From assembly GCA_964503335.1 (NCBI GenBank), contig CAZCZZ010000069.1, positions 1 to 19,249 on the forward strand: DNA of 19,249 bases, written 5' to 3'. Shown in pieces: positions 8,190 through 14,665 of the stretch (positions within the stretch are counted from its first letter, which is position 1; each line of letters opens with the position of its first letter). The notes beneath the pieces were generated by a model, which did no database searches, had not been told where the DNA came from, and was given only the letters and a program-made list of their open reading frames with translations. The translations under genes were made by a program, and so were the position numbers. Origin of the DNA: CAZCZZ01 sp964503335. Lineage in GTDB: Bacteria; Verrucomicrobiota; Kiritimatiellia; CAIVKH01.

Positions 8190-8577
8190 CATTTTTCTCT
8201 ACGCGGGTTCTGCGGAAGCGACGGATGCACCCAAGCGCGAGCGGGCCATCGCCATCTTGCGCAAACCAGGAATGGGGCTTTCGGCGCAAGTCATGCAGGA
8301 GTACTACAGCGTGGCCTTCCGAAAGGGCCGGTTGGGTATTACGTGCGAAGAGGCACTGCGCTCACTGCACGCGATGTCGAAATACCCTGTGGTGCCGGTG
8401 ACCTCAGCCCTCGTCATCGATGCTGTCGCCATCTCTGAGCGGTATCGGATCTCATACTGGGACGCCGCGATCGTCGCCGCCGCCCATGTGCTGGAGTGTG
8501 AAGTGATCTATTCGGAAGACCTCCAACACGGACAAGCCTACGGCGCCGTGCGTATTGTGAATCCGTTCATGGACTGA
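8152..8577 (+). CDS. VapC-like PIN-domain ribonuclease toxin
   Basis: This encodes a 141-residue single PIN domain. The conserved acidic metal ligands are present: Asp11 in YFVDTNIFLY, Glu50 in QVMQEYYSVAF, Asp104 in SYWDAAIVAAA and Glu122/Asp123 near the end. PIN toxins of this group cleave RNA with Mg2+ or Mn2+ and are held inactive by the cognate antitoxin. Two starts are possible, 8152 and 8161; the second has GAG five bases upstream and gives a start only six residues before the conserved DTN motif. Either way the gene overlaps the antitoxin. All active-site residues appear intact, so the toxin is probably functional. The cellular RNA target cannot be told from the sequence. Confidence 0.85.
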   Translation: MSSMTATYFVDTNIFLYAGSAEATDAPKRERAIAILRKPGMGLSAQVMQEYYSVAFRKGRLGITCEEALRSLHAMSKYPVVPVTSALVIDAVAISERYRISYWDAAIVAAAHVLECEVIYSEDLQHGQAYGAVRIVNPFMD

Positions 8578-8610
8578 CTTCCAACGATGGGATGTCGCGT
8601 TCACGGACCT

Positions 8611-8625
8611 TTCCAATCCTTGGAA
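8611..8625. promoter_or_regulatory. Short palindrome TTCCAA-N3-TTGGAA
   Basis: A perfect six-base inverted repeat with a three-base centre lies in the 120-base gap between the toxin and HNH genes, 20 bases before the -35 box of the HNH promoter. It could be an operator or the stem of a small hairpin ending the toxin message. No T-run follows it. Confidence 0.45.
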
Positions 8626-8644
8626 TGGGGCGATGTACAGCGCT

Positions 8645-8673
8645 TTGACACGTGGCGGAGGCTTTGATACCTT
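8645..8673 (+). promoter_or_regulatory. Promoter of the HNH endonuclease gene
   Basis: A perfect -35 box TTGACA (8645-8650) is followed after 17 bases by TACCTT (8668-8673), which keeps the TA and final T of a -10 box. The start would fall near 8680, leaving a leader of about 18 bases with GGGTGA four bases before the ATG. Confidence 0.55.
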
Positions 8674-8697
8674 GCGCAGCAATTTACGGGTGACGTT

Positions 8698-9318
8698 ATG
8701 TCCGTGGCGGCAACAGAGCAGCATGTGCTGGTGTTGAATCGGCTGTGGCAGGCGGTGAATGTCTGTACGGTCGAGCGGGCGATGTCTTTGCTCTTTATCG
8801 GCCATGCCCAGGTGGTCCACGAGGAAGAGAGCGGCTTCAATACCTTCAACTTCCGGCAGTGGCTCGATTTCTCCACAGCGGCGGCGCCGGCGGGTGACAC
8901 GGTCAGGACGATCTCCTTCCGCATTCGCATCCCGCGCATCATCCTCCTTCTTTTCTTCGACCGCATGCCGAACAAGGAAGTGAAGTTCACGCGGCAGAAT
9001 GTCTTCGAGCGCGACAAGAACATGTGCCAGTACTGCGGGCACAAGTTCGACCGCAAGGACTTGAACATCGACCACGTGGTGCCCCGCCAGCGCGGCGGGC
9101 TCACGACGTGGACGAACGTGGTGTGTAGCTGCATCGAGTGCAACAGCCGCAAGGCCAATCGCACGCCGGAGGAAGCGCACATGCGCCTCACGCGGAAGCC
9201 GAAGAAGCCGAGATGGCGTCCGTTCCTCGAAGTGCAGTTCGCCAAGTCCCACGACCACAGCTGGCGCCATTTCCTCGACATGGCGTACTGGAATGTGGAG
9301 CTCGGGGAGGATACTTGA
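8698..9318 (+). CDS. HNH endonuclease family protein
   Basis: This encodes a 206-residue protein of the widespread stand-alone HNH family. The N-terminal half (1-95) has the family phrase VLVLNRLWQAVNV and a mostly beta/hydrophobic segment. The HNH nuclease domain follows at about 100-165: zinc ligands CQYC (110-113) and CIEC (145-148), the catalytic Asp125-His126 in NIDHVVPRQRGG, and Asn140 and Asn149. A basic tail (KPKKPRW) could contact DNA or RNA. Members are common as single chromosomal genes in cyanobacteria and Bacteroidetes, and their substrate is generally unknown. It is not accompanied by restriction, phage or intron genes here, so a restriction or homing role has no support. It has its own promoter and is followed three bases later by a palindromic element. 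Confidence 0.85.
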   Translation: MSVAATEQHVLVLNRLWQAVNVCTVERAMSLLFIGHAQVVHEEESGFNTFNFRQWLDFSTAAAPAGDTVRTISFRIRIPRIILLLFFDRMPNKEVKFTRQNVFERDKNMCQYCGHKFDRKDLNIDHVVPRQRGGLTTWTNVVCSCIECNSRKANRTPEEAHMRLTRKPKKPRWRPFLEVQFAKSHDHSWRHFLDMAYWNVELGEDT

Positions 9319-9320
9319 GA

Positions 9321-9412
9321 GAGGCTGTAGGTGGTAGGAGGAGTAGGCTGTAGGCCGAAATTCCGATTCTGAATTCTTGCTACAGCCTACAGTCTATTCA
9401 TCCTATAGCCTC
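9321..9412. repeat. Imperfect inverted repeat rich in GTAGGCTGTAG
   Basis: A 33-base left arm (9321-9353) and a 33-base right arm (9380-9412) face each other across a 26-base centre. The inner 11 bases are perfect: GTAGGCTGTAG (9343-9353) against CTACAGCCTAC (9380-9390). The outer 11 pair with a single mismatch (GAGGCTGTAGG against CCTATAGCCTC). The middle of each arm does not pair. The centre holds TCCGATTCTGAATTCT (9362-9377), which recurs in the element at 10533-10602. The whole fills the gap between the HNH stop and the thioesterase start. Confidence 0.7.
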
Positions 9413-9419
9413 ACTCCAA

Positions 9420-9851
9420 ATGAGCCGCATCAAAATCGAACTGCCGCCCGCCTGGCTCTATTCCGTCGAGATTCCGGTCCGGATCACCGACATAAATTAT
9501 GGACATCATGTCGGGAATGATTCCGTTGTCGCGATCCTGCACGATGCGAGATTCCGTTGGTTGCAGCAGTTCGGGTGGACGGAGCTGAAGATCGGGGATG
9601 TGGGGTTGATCATGGTCGATCTCGGGCTGCGCTTTAAGGCGGAGGCGGGATTCGGCGACGTCCTGCGGGTCAAGTTGGCCGTGTCGGTGTGGAACGATGT
9701 CGGCTTCGAACTCGTCTACCAGGTCGTCAAGGTTTCGGATGGCGACGAAGTGGCGCGCGCGGAAAGCAGCATGGTCTTTTTCGACTACACGAAGCGACGG
9801 CTTGCGCGCAGGCCCGACCTATTTCGCGAGCGCGTTGAGGGAAGTCCTTGA
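9420..9851 (+). CDS. Hot-dog fold acyl-CoA thioesterase (YbgC/4HBT type)
   Basis: This encodes a 143-residue thioesterase of the 4-hydroxybenzoyl-CoA/YbgC superfamily. The active-site segment RITDINYGHHVGN carries the expected Asp24 and the following Asn26, Gly28-His and Asn33, close to the usual D-x-N-x-x-G-H-x-x-N pattern. The remaining strands (FGDVLRVKLAVS, VGFELVYQVV, ARAESSMVFFDY) fit a single hot-dog domain of normal length. It should hydrolyse a cytoplasmic acyl- or aryl-CoA; the chain is not predictable. The ATG lies only eight bases after the palindromic element and lacks a ribosome binding site, so its promoter and initiation are unclear. Its stop overlaps the TTG start of rsmI (TTGA). 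Confidence 0.85.
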   Translation: MSRIKIELPPAWLYSVEIPVRITDINYGHHVGNDSVVAILHDARFRWLQQFGWTELKIGDVGLIMVDLGLRFKAEAGFGDVLRVKLAVSVWNDVGFELVYQVVKVSDGDEVARAESSMVFFDYTKRRLARRPDLFRERVEGSP

Positions 9852-10576
9852 ACGCAGGTCTCTACATTGTCGGCACACCCATCGGCAATCTGCAGGACAT
9901 CACGCTGCGCGCGCTGGAGACGCTGCGTGATGTGTCGGTGATCCTCGCCGAGGACACGCGGCAGACGCGGAAGCTCCTCGATCGACACAACCTGCACACG
10001 CCGATGATGAGCTATCACAAGTTCAACGAGGCGGCGCGTGTGGCGGAAATCGTGGAGCGGTTGCGCGGTGGTGAGGCCCTTGCCTTGGTGTCGGATTCCG
10101 GCATGCCGGCGGTATCCGACCCCGGTGCGCGGATTGTCGCCGCCTGCCGCGAGGCGGAGCTGCCCGTCTTCGTCATTCCAGGTCCGTCCGCGGTAACCTC
10201 CGCGGCGGCGCTAAGCGGTTTCCCGGCGCCCGGCTTCATCTTCCTCGGGTTCTTGCCGCACAAACCCGGTGCGCGTCGTCGCCTCCTGACGCAACATGCC
10301 GCGTCGAGCCTGCCCTTGATCCTGTTCGAATCGCCGCACCGGATCCTTCGCCTCCTCGACGATGTGCAGGAAGTGCTTGGACGGAGGGCGATGATGGTCG
10401 GGAGAGAGCTTACAAAGCATTTTGAGGAATGCCTTCGCGGCACGCCGGAGGAACTCAAAGCGAAGTTCACGCAGAAGGCGCCGCGCGGCGAGTTTGTCGT
10501 GACCATTGCGCCGGGGGACGGGGAGGTGGAAGAGAAGTCAGAATACAGCAGTCAGAATCCAGAATCGGACTCCTGA
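9848..10576 (+). CDS. rsmI: 16S rRNA (cytidine-1402-2'-O)-methyltransferase
   Basis: This encodes RsmI, which uses S-adenosylmethionine to 2'-O-methylate C1402 in the decoding centre of 16S rRNA. Recognisable motifs are TPIGNL (10-15), AEDTRQTRKLL (34-44), SDSGMPAVSDPG (82-93) and PGPSA (111-115), the tetrapyrrole-methylase-type SAM fold. The start is TTG at 9848, supported by GAGGGAAG three bases upstream and by the position of TPIGNL; it overlaps the thioesterase stop by four bases. At 242 residues it is shorter than the roughly 280-residue E. coli protein and lacks most of the small C-terminal domain. Its last 14 codons or so run into a palindromic element, giving a Ser/Glu/Gln tail that is unlikely to be ancestral. 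Confidence 0.95.
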   Translation: MNAGLYIVGTPIGNLQDITLRALETLRDVSVILAEDTRQTRKLLDRHNLHTPMMSYHKFNEAARVAEIVERLRGGEALALVSDSGMPAVSDPGARIVAACREAELPVFVIPGPSAVTSAAALSGFPAPGFIFLGFLPHKPGARRRLLTQHAASSLPLILFESPHRILRLLDDVQEVLGRRAMMVGRELTKHFEECLRGTPEELKAKFTQKAPRGEFVVTIAPGDGEVEEKSEYSSQNPESDS

Positions 10577-10602
10577 CTCCTGAATTCTGTCTTCTGACTT
10601 CT
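10533..10602. repeat. Palindromic element overlapping the 3' end of rsmI
   Basis: The arm AGAAGTCAGAATACAG (10533-10548) pairs with CTGTCTTCTGACTTCT (10587-10602) with one mismatch in 16, and weaker pairing continues inward. The interior is built from variants of CAGAAT and TCCTGA. It contains AGAATCCAGAATCGGA (10554-10569), whose reverse complement matches 15 of 16 bases of the core at 9362-9377. The rsmI stop codon (10574-10576) is inside it. It may fold into a hairpin ending the thioesterase-rsmI message; there is no clear T-run. Confidence 0.75.
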
Positions 10603-10630
10603 GCTTTGGTATTCCTTCCCTTCCGCTACG

Positions 10631-10659
10631 TTGACACTGAAAAATGCGGGTGTTAGTGT
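10631..10659 (+). promoter_or_regulatory. Promoter of the secreted protein and partner-switching operon
   Basis: A perfect -35 TTGACA (10631-10636) is followed after 17 bases by TAGTGT (10654-10659). TG at 10651-10652 makes an extended -10. Transcription would begin near 10666, with GAGG (10671-10674) six bases before the ATG. This is the only good promoter seen before the seven genes that end with dnaJ. Confidence 0.6.
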
Positions 10660-10680
10660 CCGAGTCCTGTGAGGCGACGC

Positions 10681-11151
10681 ATGAATTTCTTTCGTTGGGC
10701 ATTGTTGATCGCTTTAATGGCATCCGGATCGCCCGCAGTTCTGGCGCAAGCTGCTGCGAAGGTCTCCGGCGCATCGATCACCAAGGTGGAAAGCCGCTCC
10801 AATTCGACGGGCGGTGTAGCCAAGGGTGTCAACTCGCCCCAAGGGCGATATCTCCCGAAGTTCTTCGATACGCTGCAAGGCTCCGAGCGCTCCATACGCG
10901 TCGAATGGGAGGCGCCCGCGGGAGGACTTGGTGCAAACGGGAAGCTCTCGCTCGACTACCTTGAGGCGGGCACAGGACGCAAGGAGCGACAGGTGCATAG
11001 CATCTCTGCCAGTGCATCGGGACCCCAGGTCACCACCTTCTCGATCCAGCGTGTTGGAAGCGGCCAGCTGAAGCCGGTGGATTCCTGGCGCGTTCGGCTC
11101 ATCGTGGATGGACGGGTTATCGCTGAGAAGCAGTCAACCTCCTGGAAATAG
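10681..11151 (+). CDS. Small secreted protein, function unknown
   Basis: This encodes a 156-residue exported protein. The ATG at 10681 is preferred over a GTG at 10669 because GAGG sits six bases before it and downstream of the predicted transcription start. The signal peptide MNFFRWALLIALMASGSPAVLA is followed by a probable cleavage site before QAAAK. The mature part of about 130 residues has no Cys and reads as a series of beta strands (SIRVEWEAPAGG, GKLSLDYLEAG, QVTTFSIQRVG, SWRVRLIVDGRVIAEK), which suggests a single Ig-like or other beta-sandwich domain. I recognise no family. It is eight bases from the next gene and heads the partner-switching operon, so it could take part in sensing or be the envelope component being controlled; both are inference. 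Confidence 0.75.
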   Translation: MNFFRWALLIALMASGSPAVLAQAAAKVSGASITKVESRSNSTGGVAKGVNSPQGRYLPKFFDTLQGSERSIRVEWEAPAGGLGANGKLSLDYLEAGTGRKERQVHSISASASGPQVTTFSIQRVGSGQLKPVDSWRVRLIVDGRVIAEKQSTSWK

Positions 11152-11159
11152 GGCAATCT

Positions 11160-11711
11160 GTGGTCGAGCCGAAACAACCCGAGGACAAAGTCTGGGTCGC
11201 GACATACGCGAAGATGGCGCTTGTCCGTGTCGAGGGACGCGGCTCATTCAAAGTCAGCACAGCGCTGAAGCAATTCGGCCAGTCCGCCATCGAATCCGGG
11301 TGTTCCAAGGCCGTTCTCGACATGACGAATTGTGTCGGCATGGACAGCACGTTCATGGGCGTGATCGCCGGCATCGCAGCGCGGTTGCGCGAGGTATCCG
11401 GTGGCGAGACCGTCATGCTCAACCTGACGTCCCGGACCCGCGGACTCGTCGCCACGCTGGGTCTTGACCGCGTGGTGAAGGCGTTCCAGTCCGGCGAGAC
11501 TCCTGAAGAGTTCAAGCAGGCCTTGTCGATTACCACGGGTATGAGCACGCTGGCCTCTCACTCCGGCAACCAGCTCTCGACGGCGGAAACGATGCTGGAA
11601 GCCCACGAGAACCTTGTCGAACTTTCGCCCGACAATCTGCCCCGCTTCAAAGATGTGCTGACCTTCCTGCGGGAGGACGTGAAGAAGAAGACGCAGCAGG
11701 GCGAGCCTTGA
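11160..11711 (+). CDS. STAS-domain anti-sigma-antagonist-like protein with C-terminal extension
   Basis: This encodes a 183-residue protein whose residues 15-115 form a STAS domain of the SpoIIAA/RsbV type. The segment AVLDMTNCVGMDSTFMGVI contains the usual phosphorylation site, Ser63 after an Asp. In partner switching the dephosphorylated form binds the anti-sigma kinase and frees its target. Unlike the usual 100-120-residue antagonist, this one carries about 65 further residues, largely helical and acidic, including LSTAETMLEAHENLVELS. The start is GTG, eight bases after the previous stop, with a weak upstream AGGG. The phosphatase gene follows after 13 bases. Its companion STAS gene lies on the other side of that phosphatase. 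Confidence 0.85.
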   Translation: MVEPKQPEDKVWVATYAKMALVRVEGRGSFKVSTALKQFGQSAIESGCSKAVLDMTNCVGMDSTFMGVIAGIAARLREVSGGETVMLNLTSRTRGLVATLGLDRVVKAFQSGETPEEFKQALSITTGMSTLASHSGNQLSTAETMLEAHENLVELSPDNLPRFKDVLTFLREDVKKKTQQGEP

Positions 11712-11724
11712 GAGGCTATCCGGC

Positions 11725-13182
11725 ATGAGTCTCGAACCATCCGGAATCAGCTCGTACGTCGTCATCAATTCGCTTCTCGAATTACTCCTTGCCGGAGGCG
11801 GGGCCTATCTCTACACGCGCCTGCAGAAGACGCGCCGGCAACTGGAGCAGCTCAAACAGGAGAAGGAAGTCATCTTCGGCTTCGTCCATGATGTGGGCGA
11901 AGTGTTCGCGGAGGCGGAGAATATCGAACCCGACTTGTTGCTGAAGCGCGTACTCTTCTATGCCCTGCGCACCGCCAGGGCCTCCGCGGGCGCGATCTAC
12001 CTGCATGAAGCCGACTCCGAAACGCTGCGCGCACGCGCCGTGTCCGGGATCTTTCCCCCGCTCACCCATGCCGTGAACAGCAAGATCGATGCGGGGGTCA
12101 GCAAGTCCAAGCACATCGAGGAGCTTGTCCGCACGCGACTTGTGCCGCGCGGCGAGGGTTTGATCGGCGGTGTTGCCGACCTCGGTGCGCCCGTGCTGAT
12201 TACCGATGCGACCCAGGACGCGCGGGTACCCCAGCACGACATCGATTTCCTGCAGATTCGCACCGTGCTGCTTGTGCCCATGCGATTTCACCAAGGCGTG
12301 ATGGGTGTGCTGGCCCTGGTCAATACGGTGGATGGACAGCCCTTCTCGATAACCGACCTCAATCTTCTGCAGGCCTTGAGTGACCAGGCGTCGGCATCGA
12401 TTCACTACGCCGGACTGCGCGACACACTCGACCAGAAGAAGCGCATGGACCACGACCTGAGCGTGGCGCGACAGATCCAGACCTCTCTGCTGCCGAAGGA
12501 GATTCCGCACATACCGGGATTCGAAATCGCGGCATTCAATGATCCGGCGCAGGAGATCGGCGGAGACTATTACGACGTGGTGCAGATCGACGATAAGCAC
12601 GTGGGCCTGGCGATCGCCGACGTCTCCGGCAAGGGTATTTCCGGTGCCTTGATGATGTCGGTCTGCCGCAGCGTGCTCCGCGCGCACGCCTCCGCTGACC
12701 TCAGCCCGGCATCGGTCCTCCGATCCATCAACCGGGTCATGCGCCGCGACATCTCCGAGGACATGTTCATCACGATGCTCTATATGGTGCTGAACACCGA
12801 TACCCATGAGCTGCTGGTCGCCCGTGCCGGTCATGAGCGACCGATCCAGATGTCTCGGGACGGCGCAGTCACCACCGTCGACTCGCAGGGGACCGCCATC
12901 GGCATGCTCGATTCCGACCTTTTCGATTCAATCGTCAACGATGTGAAAGTCGACCTGCGTCCCGGGGATGTTGTCGTGGCCTACACGGACGGCATCAGCG
13001 AGGCGATGAATACCGATGAGCAGGAGTGGGGTCTCCAGAACTTCCTCGAGGCTGTGCGGGTGGCTTCGTCGGAAGGCGCCAACAGCGTTCTTAACAATGT
13101 CCGTCAGCGCCTGGCGCGCTACGTCGGCAAACAGCCACAATACGACGATATGACCTTGCTTGCTCTGCGAGACTTGGGTTAG
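11725..13182 (+). CDS. RsbU/SpoIIE-type PP2C phosphatase with GAF domain
   Basis: This encodes a 485-residue serine phosphatase. Residues 11-30 form one probable membrane helix, followed by a short coiled coil. A GAF domain covers about 60-230 and is the likely signal input. The PP2C-like SpoIIE domain (about 245-485) has the expected motifs: EIGGDYYD (277-284), IADVSGKG (297-304), FITMLY (348-353), AGHERP (368-373), YTDGISEA (420-427) and QYDDMTLLAL near the end, with metal-binding Asp281, Asp299, Asp422 and Asp475. It should dephosphorylate one or both neighbouring STAS proteins. AGAGG precedes the ATG by nine bases. The gene sits between the two STAS genes, and all catalytic positions look intact. 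What the GAF domain binds is unknown. Confidence 0.93.
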   Translation: MSLEPSGISSYVVINSLLELLLAGGGAYLYTRLQKTRRQLEQLKQEKEVIFGFVHDVGEVFAEAENIEPDLLLKRVLFYALRTARASAGAIYLHEADSETLRARAVSGIFPPLTHAVNSKIDAGVSKSKHIEELVRTRLVPRGEGLIGGVADLGAPVLITDATQDARVPQHDIDFLQIRTVLLVPMRFHQGVMGVLALVNTVDGQPFSITDLNLLQALSDQASASIHYAGLRDTLDQKKRMDHDLSVARQIQTSLLPKEIPHIPGFEIAAFNDPAQEIGGDYYDVVQIDDKHVGLAIADVSGKGISGALMMSVCRSVLRAHASADLSPASVLRSINRVMRRDISEDMFITMLYMVLNTDTHELLVARAGHERPIQMSRDGAVTTVDSQGTAIGMLDSDLFDSIVNDVKVDLRPGDVVVAYTDGISEAMNTDEQEWGLQNFLEAVRVASSEGANSVLNNVRQRLARYVGKQPQYDDMTLLALRDLG

Positions 13183-13202
13183 AGTTTGGGCACAGTTTCC
13201 CT

Positions 13203-13553
13203 ATGAGAGAGTGTCAGATTAAACATGAAGTGCGCGAGGGCGTAGATATCCTCCACCTTGACGGCGCGCTGGATGCGTATTCGTTCCCTCGCCTGGAAGC
13301 TGCTCTCAACAATCTTCGCGCCAACAGCCGCCATCGCATCATCCTGGACTGCGCCAATCTCGACTATATCAACAGCGCAGCGCTAGGCGCACTGATCGGT
13401 TTCGCCCGCAGGGCTCGCGAGAACGGCGGCGACCTCAAGCTGGCCAGCCTGACTCCCAAGATCTACAGCATCGTCGAGCTGCTCGGCTTCGACAAGATAC
13501 TCCAGATTCACCCCGATACGTTTGGCGCGCTGAACAAGTTTACGCAGACGTAG
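13203..13553 (+). CDS. STAS-domain anti-sigma factor antagonist (RsbV/SpoIIAA-like)
   Basis: This encodes a 116-residue single STAS domain of the usual antagonist length. The phosphorylatable residue is Ser58 in ANLDYINSAALGALIGF, which matches the D/N-S-x-x-L-G signature. It is the more canonical of the two STAS proteins in the operon and the best candidate partner for the kinase immediately downstream, nine bases away. When dephosphorylated by the upstream phosphatase it would sequester the kinase. The start at 13203 lies 20 bases after the phosphatase stop and has no clear ribosome binding site, so its translation may depend on the upstream gene. Confidence 0.9.
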   Translation: MRECQIKHEVREGVDILHLDGALDAYSFPRLEAALNNLRANSRHRIILDCANLDYINSAALGALIGFARRARENGGDLKLASLTPKIYSIVELLGFDKILQIHPDTFGALNKFTQT

Positions 13554-13562
13554 GCACTGAAC

Positions 13563-14027
13563 ATGGGCGGACAAGACAGCAATCTCGCGATCGAGGGCTT
13601 TGTTACCCTGCACCTGCCGTGCCGGTTCAGCTACCTTCGCATGATTCGCCAGTCGGTGATCGATATGTGTGCGCGCGCCGGACTTTCCGAATTCAAGGCG
13701 GCCCAGCTCGAAATGGCTGTCGATGAAGCCTGTGCCAACGTGATCGAGCACAGCTACGGTGGCGAGCAGTCCACGGCCAACAATCCGAATCATCCCGGAC
13801 TCCGGATCAATCTCATGCAGTGCAAGGACCGCATCGTGGTCGAGGTATTCGATCGGGGTGCCGGTTTCGACTTTGACACCCACGCGGTTGTGGACCCCGA
13901 TTCCTACGTCGCCAACAACCGCAACCGCGGCCTCGGGATGTTCATCATCCAGAAGTTCGTGGACGACGTCTCCTACGAACGCGGCACCAGCTCGGGCAAT
14001 TGCCTGCGGTTGACGAAGCTGCTGTAG
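13563..14027 (+). CDS. RsbW/SpoIIAB-like anti-sigma serine kinase
   Basis: This encodes a 154-residue GHKL ATPase of the HATPase_c_2 type. The N-box is AVDEACANVIEHSY (Glu55, Asn59), the G1 box DRGAGFD (97-103) and the G2 box NRGLGMFII (121-129). Such proteins phosphorylate the STAS antagonist serine and hold a target protein, usually a sigma factor, in the alternative complex. No sigma factor gene lies next to it here, unlike sigB or spoIIA operons. The length is normal for the family. It follows the second STAS gene by nine bases and precedes grpE by 60 bases. Confidence 0.92.
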   Translation: MGGQDSNLAIEGFVTLHLPCRFSYLRMIRQSVIDMCARAGLSEFKAAQLEMAVDEACANVIEHSYGGEQSTANNPNHPGLRINLMQCKDRIVVEVFDRGAGFDFDTHAVVDPDSYVANNRNRGLGMFIIQKFVDDVSYERGTSSGNCLRLTKLL

Positions 14028-14087
14028 CCTGTATCTTTCCCCGCCTGATTTCCTGTGGGCCACTCACGGCCCAGGAGCTCTCTTGTC

Positions 14088-14663
14088 ATGACGAACGAAC
14101 AGAACGAACCACAGCCCGCAGAAGAACCGGTGGCCTCACAGCCCGAGCCGGCGTCGGCGCAGAAGCCGGCCCAGGAGGCGGATGCGCTGAAGGATCGACT
14201 CCTTCGGCTCCAAGCCGATTTCGACAATTTCCGCAAACGTGTTCAACGCGAACGCGCGGAACTCTATGTGAAGGCCAACGAGGACATCCTGAAGGACCTC
14301 ACGAGCGTCATCGACCACTTTGAGATGGGCCTGGCCACGGCGACCGCACGGAAGGCGGACAAAGCCGTGCATGACGGCTTCCAACTCGTCTATGACCAGT
14401 TGCTCGCCCTCGGAAAGAAGTATGGCCTGGCCCCGCTTGACGCGCACTCCGCTGCGTTCGATCCCCACCTGCACGAGGCGGTTTCCCATGTCCCGTCGGA
14501 CGAGTACGCAGCCGATGAAATCGTAGCCCAGACCCGGCGCGGCTATAAACTCGGCGATCGCTTGATCCGTCCTGTCCAGGTCGTCGTGTCCAGCGGCCCC
14601 GGCGCACCCCGCGATGACGAGGTCAAATCCGACGCGGTTTCCGACGAGGAGGCGAAGTCCTGA
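14088..14663 (+). CDS. grpE: Nucleotide exchange factor GrpE
   Basis: This encodes a 191-residue GrpE, which releases ADP from DnaK in the Hsp70 folding cycle. The acidic/Pro/Gln-rich disordered N-terminus (1-45) leads into the long coiled-coil helix with LLRLQADFDNFRKRVQRE, and then the C-terminal beta domain with FDPHLHEAV and a terminal RPVQVVVSS stretch. The ATG at 14088 is chosen over an in-frame GTG at 14055 because AGGAG lies ten bases before it and the extra residues are atypical. An inverted repeat TGGGCC-N6-GGCCCA (14056-14073) touches this ribosome binding site. dnaJ follows after two bases. dnaK and hrcA are not in the window, and no CIRCE element is visible. Confidence 0.95.
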   Translation: MTNEQNEPQPAEEPVASQPEPASAQKPAQEADALKDRLLRLQADFDNFRKRVQRERAELYVKANEDILKDLTSVIDHFEMGLATATARKADKAVHDGFQLVYDQLLALGKKYGLAPLDAHSAAFDPHLHEAVSHVPSDEYAADEIVAQTRRGYKLGDRLIRPVQVVVSSGPGAPRDDEVKSDAVSDEEAKS

Positions 14664-14665
14664 CC

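Noticed and set aside
9321..9412. CRISPR-like interpretation of the repeated GTAGGCTGTAG words
   Set aside because: The words are 7-11 bases long, irregularly spaced and inverted, with no uniform repeats or spacers and no cas genes nearby.
14055..14087. GTG start for GrpE at 14055
   Set aside because: It would add 11 atypical residues and lies upstream of the good AGGAG site that serves the ATG at 14088.
14028..14087. CIRCE or sigma-32-type heat-shock control before grpE
   Set aside because: I looked for the inverted repeat TTAGCACTC/GAGTGCTAA and for heat-shock promoter boxes and found neither.
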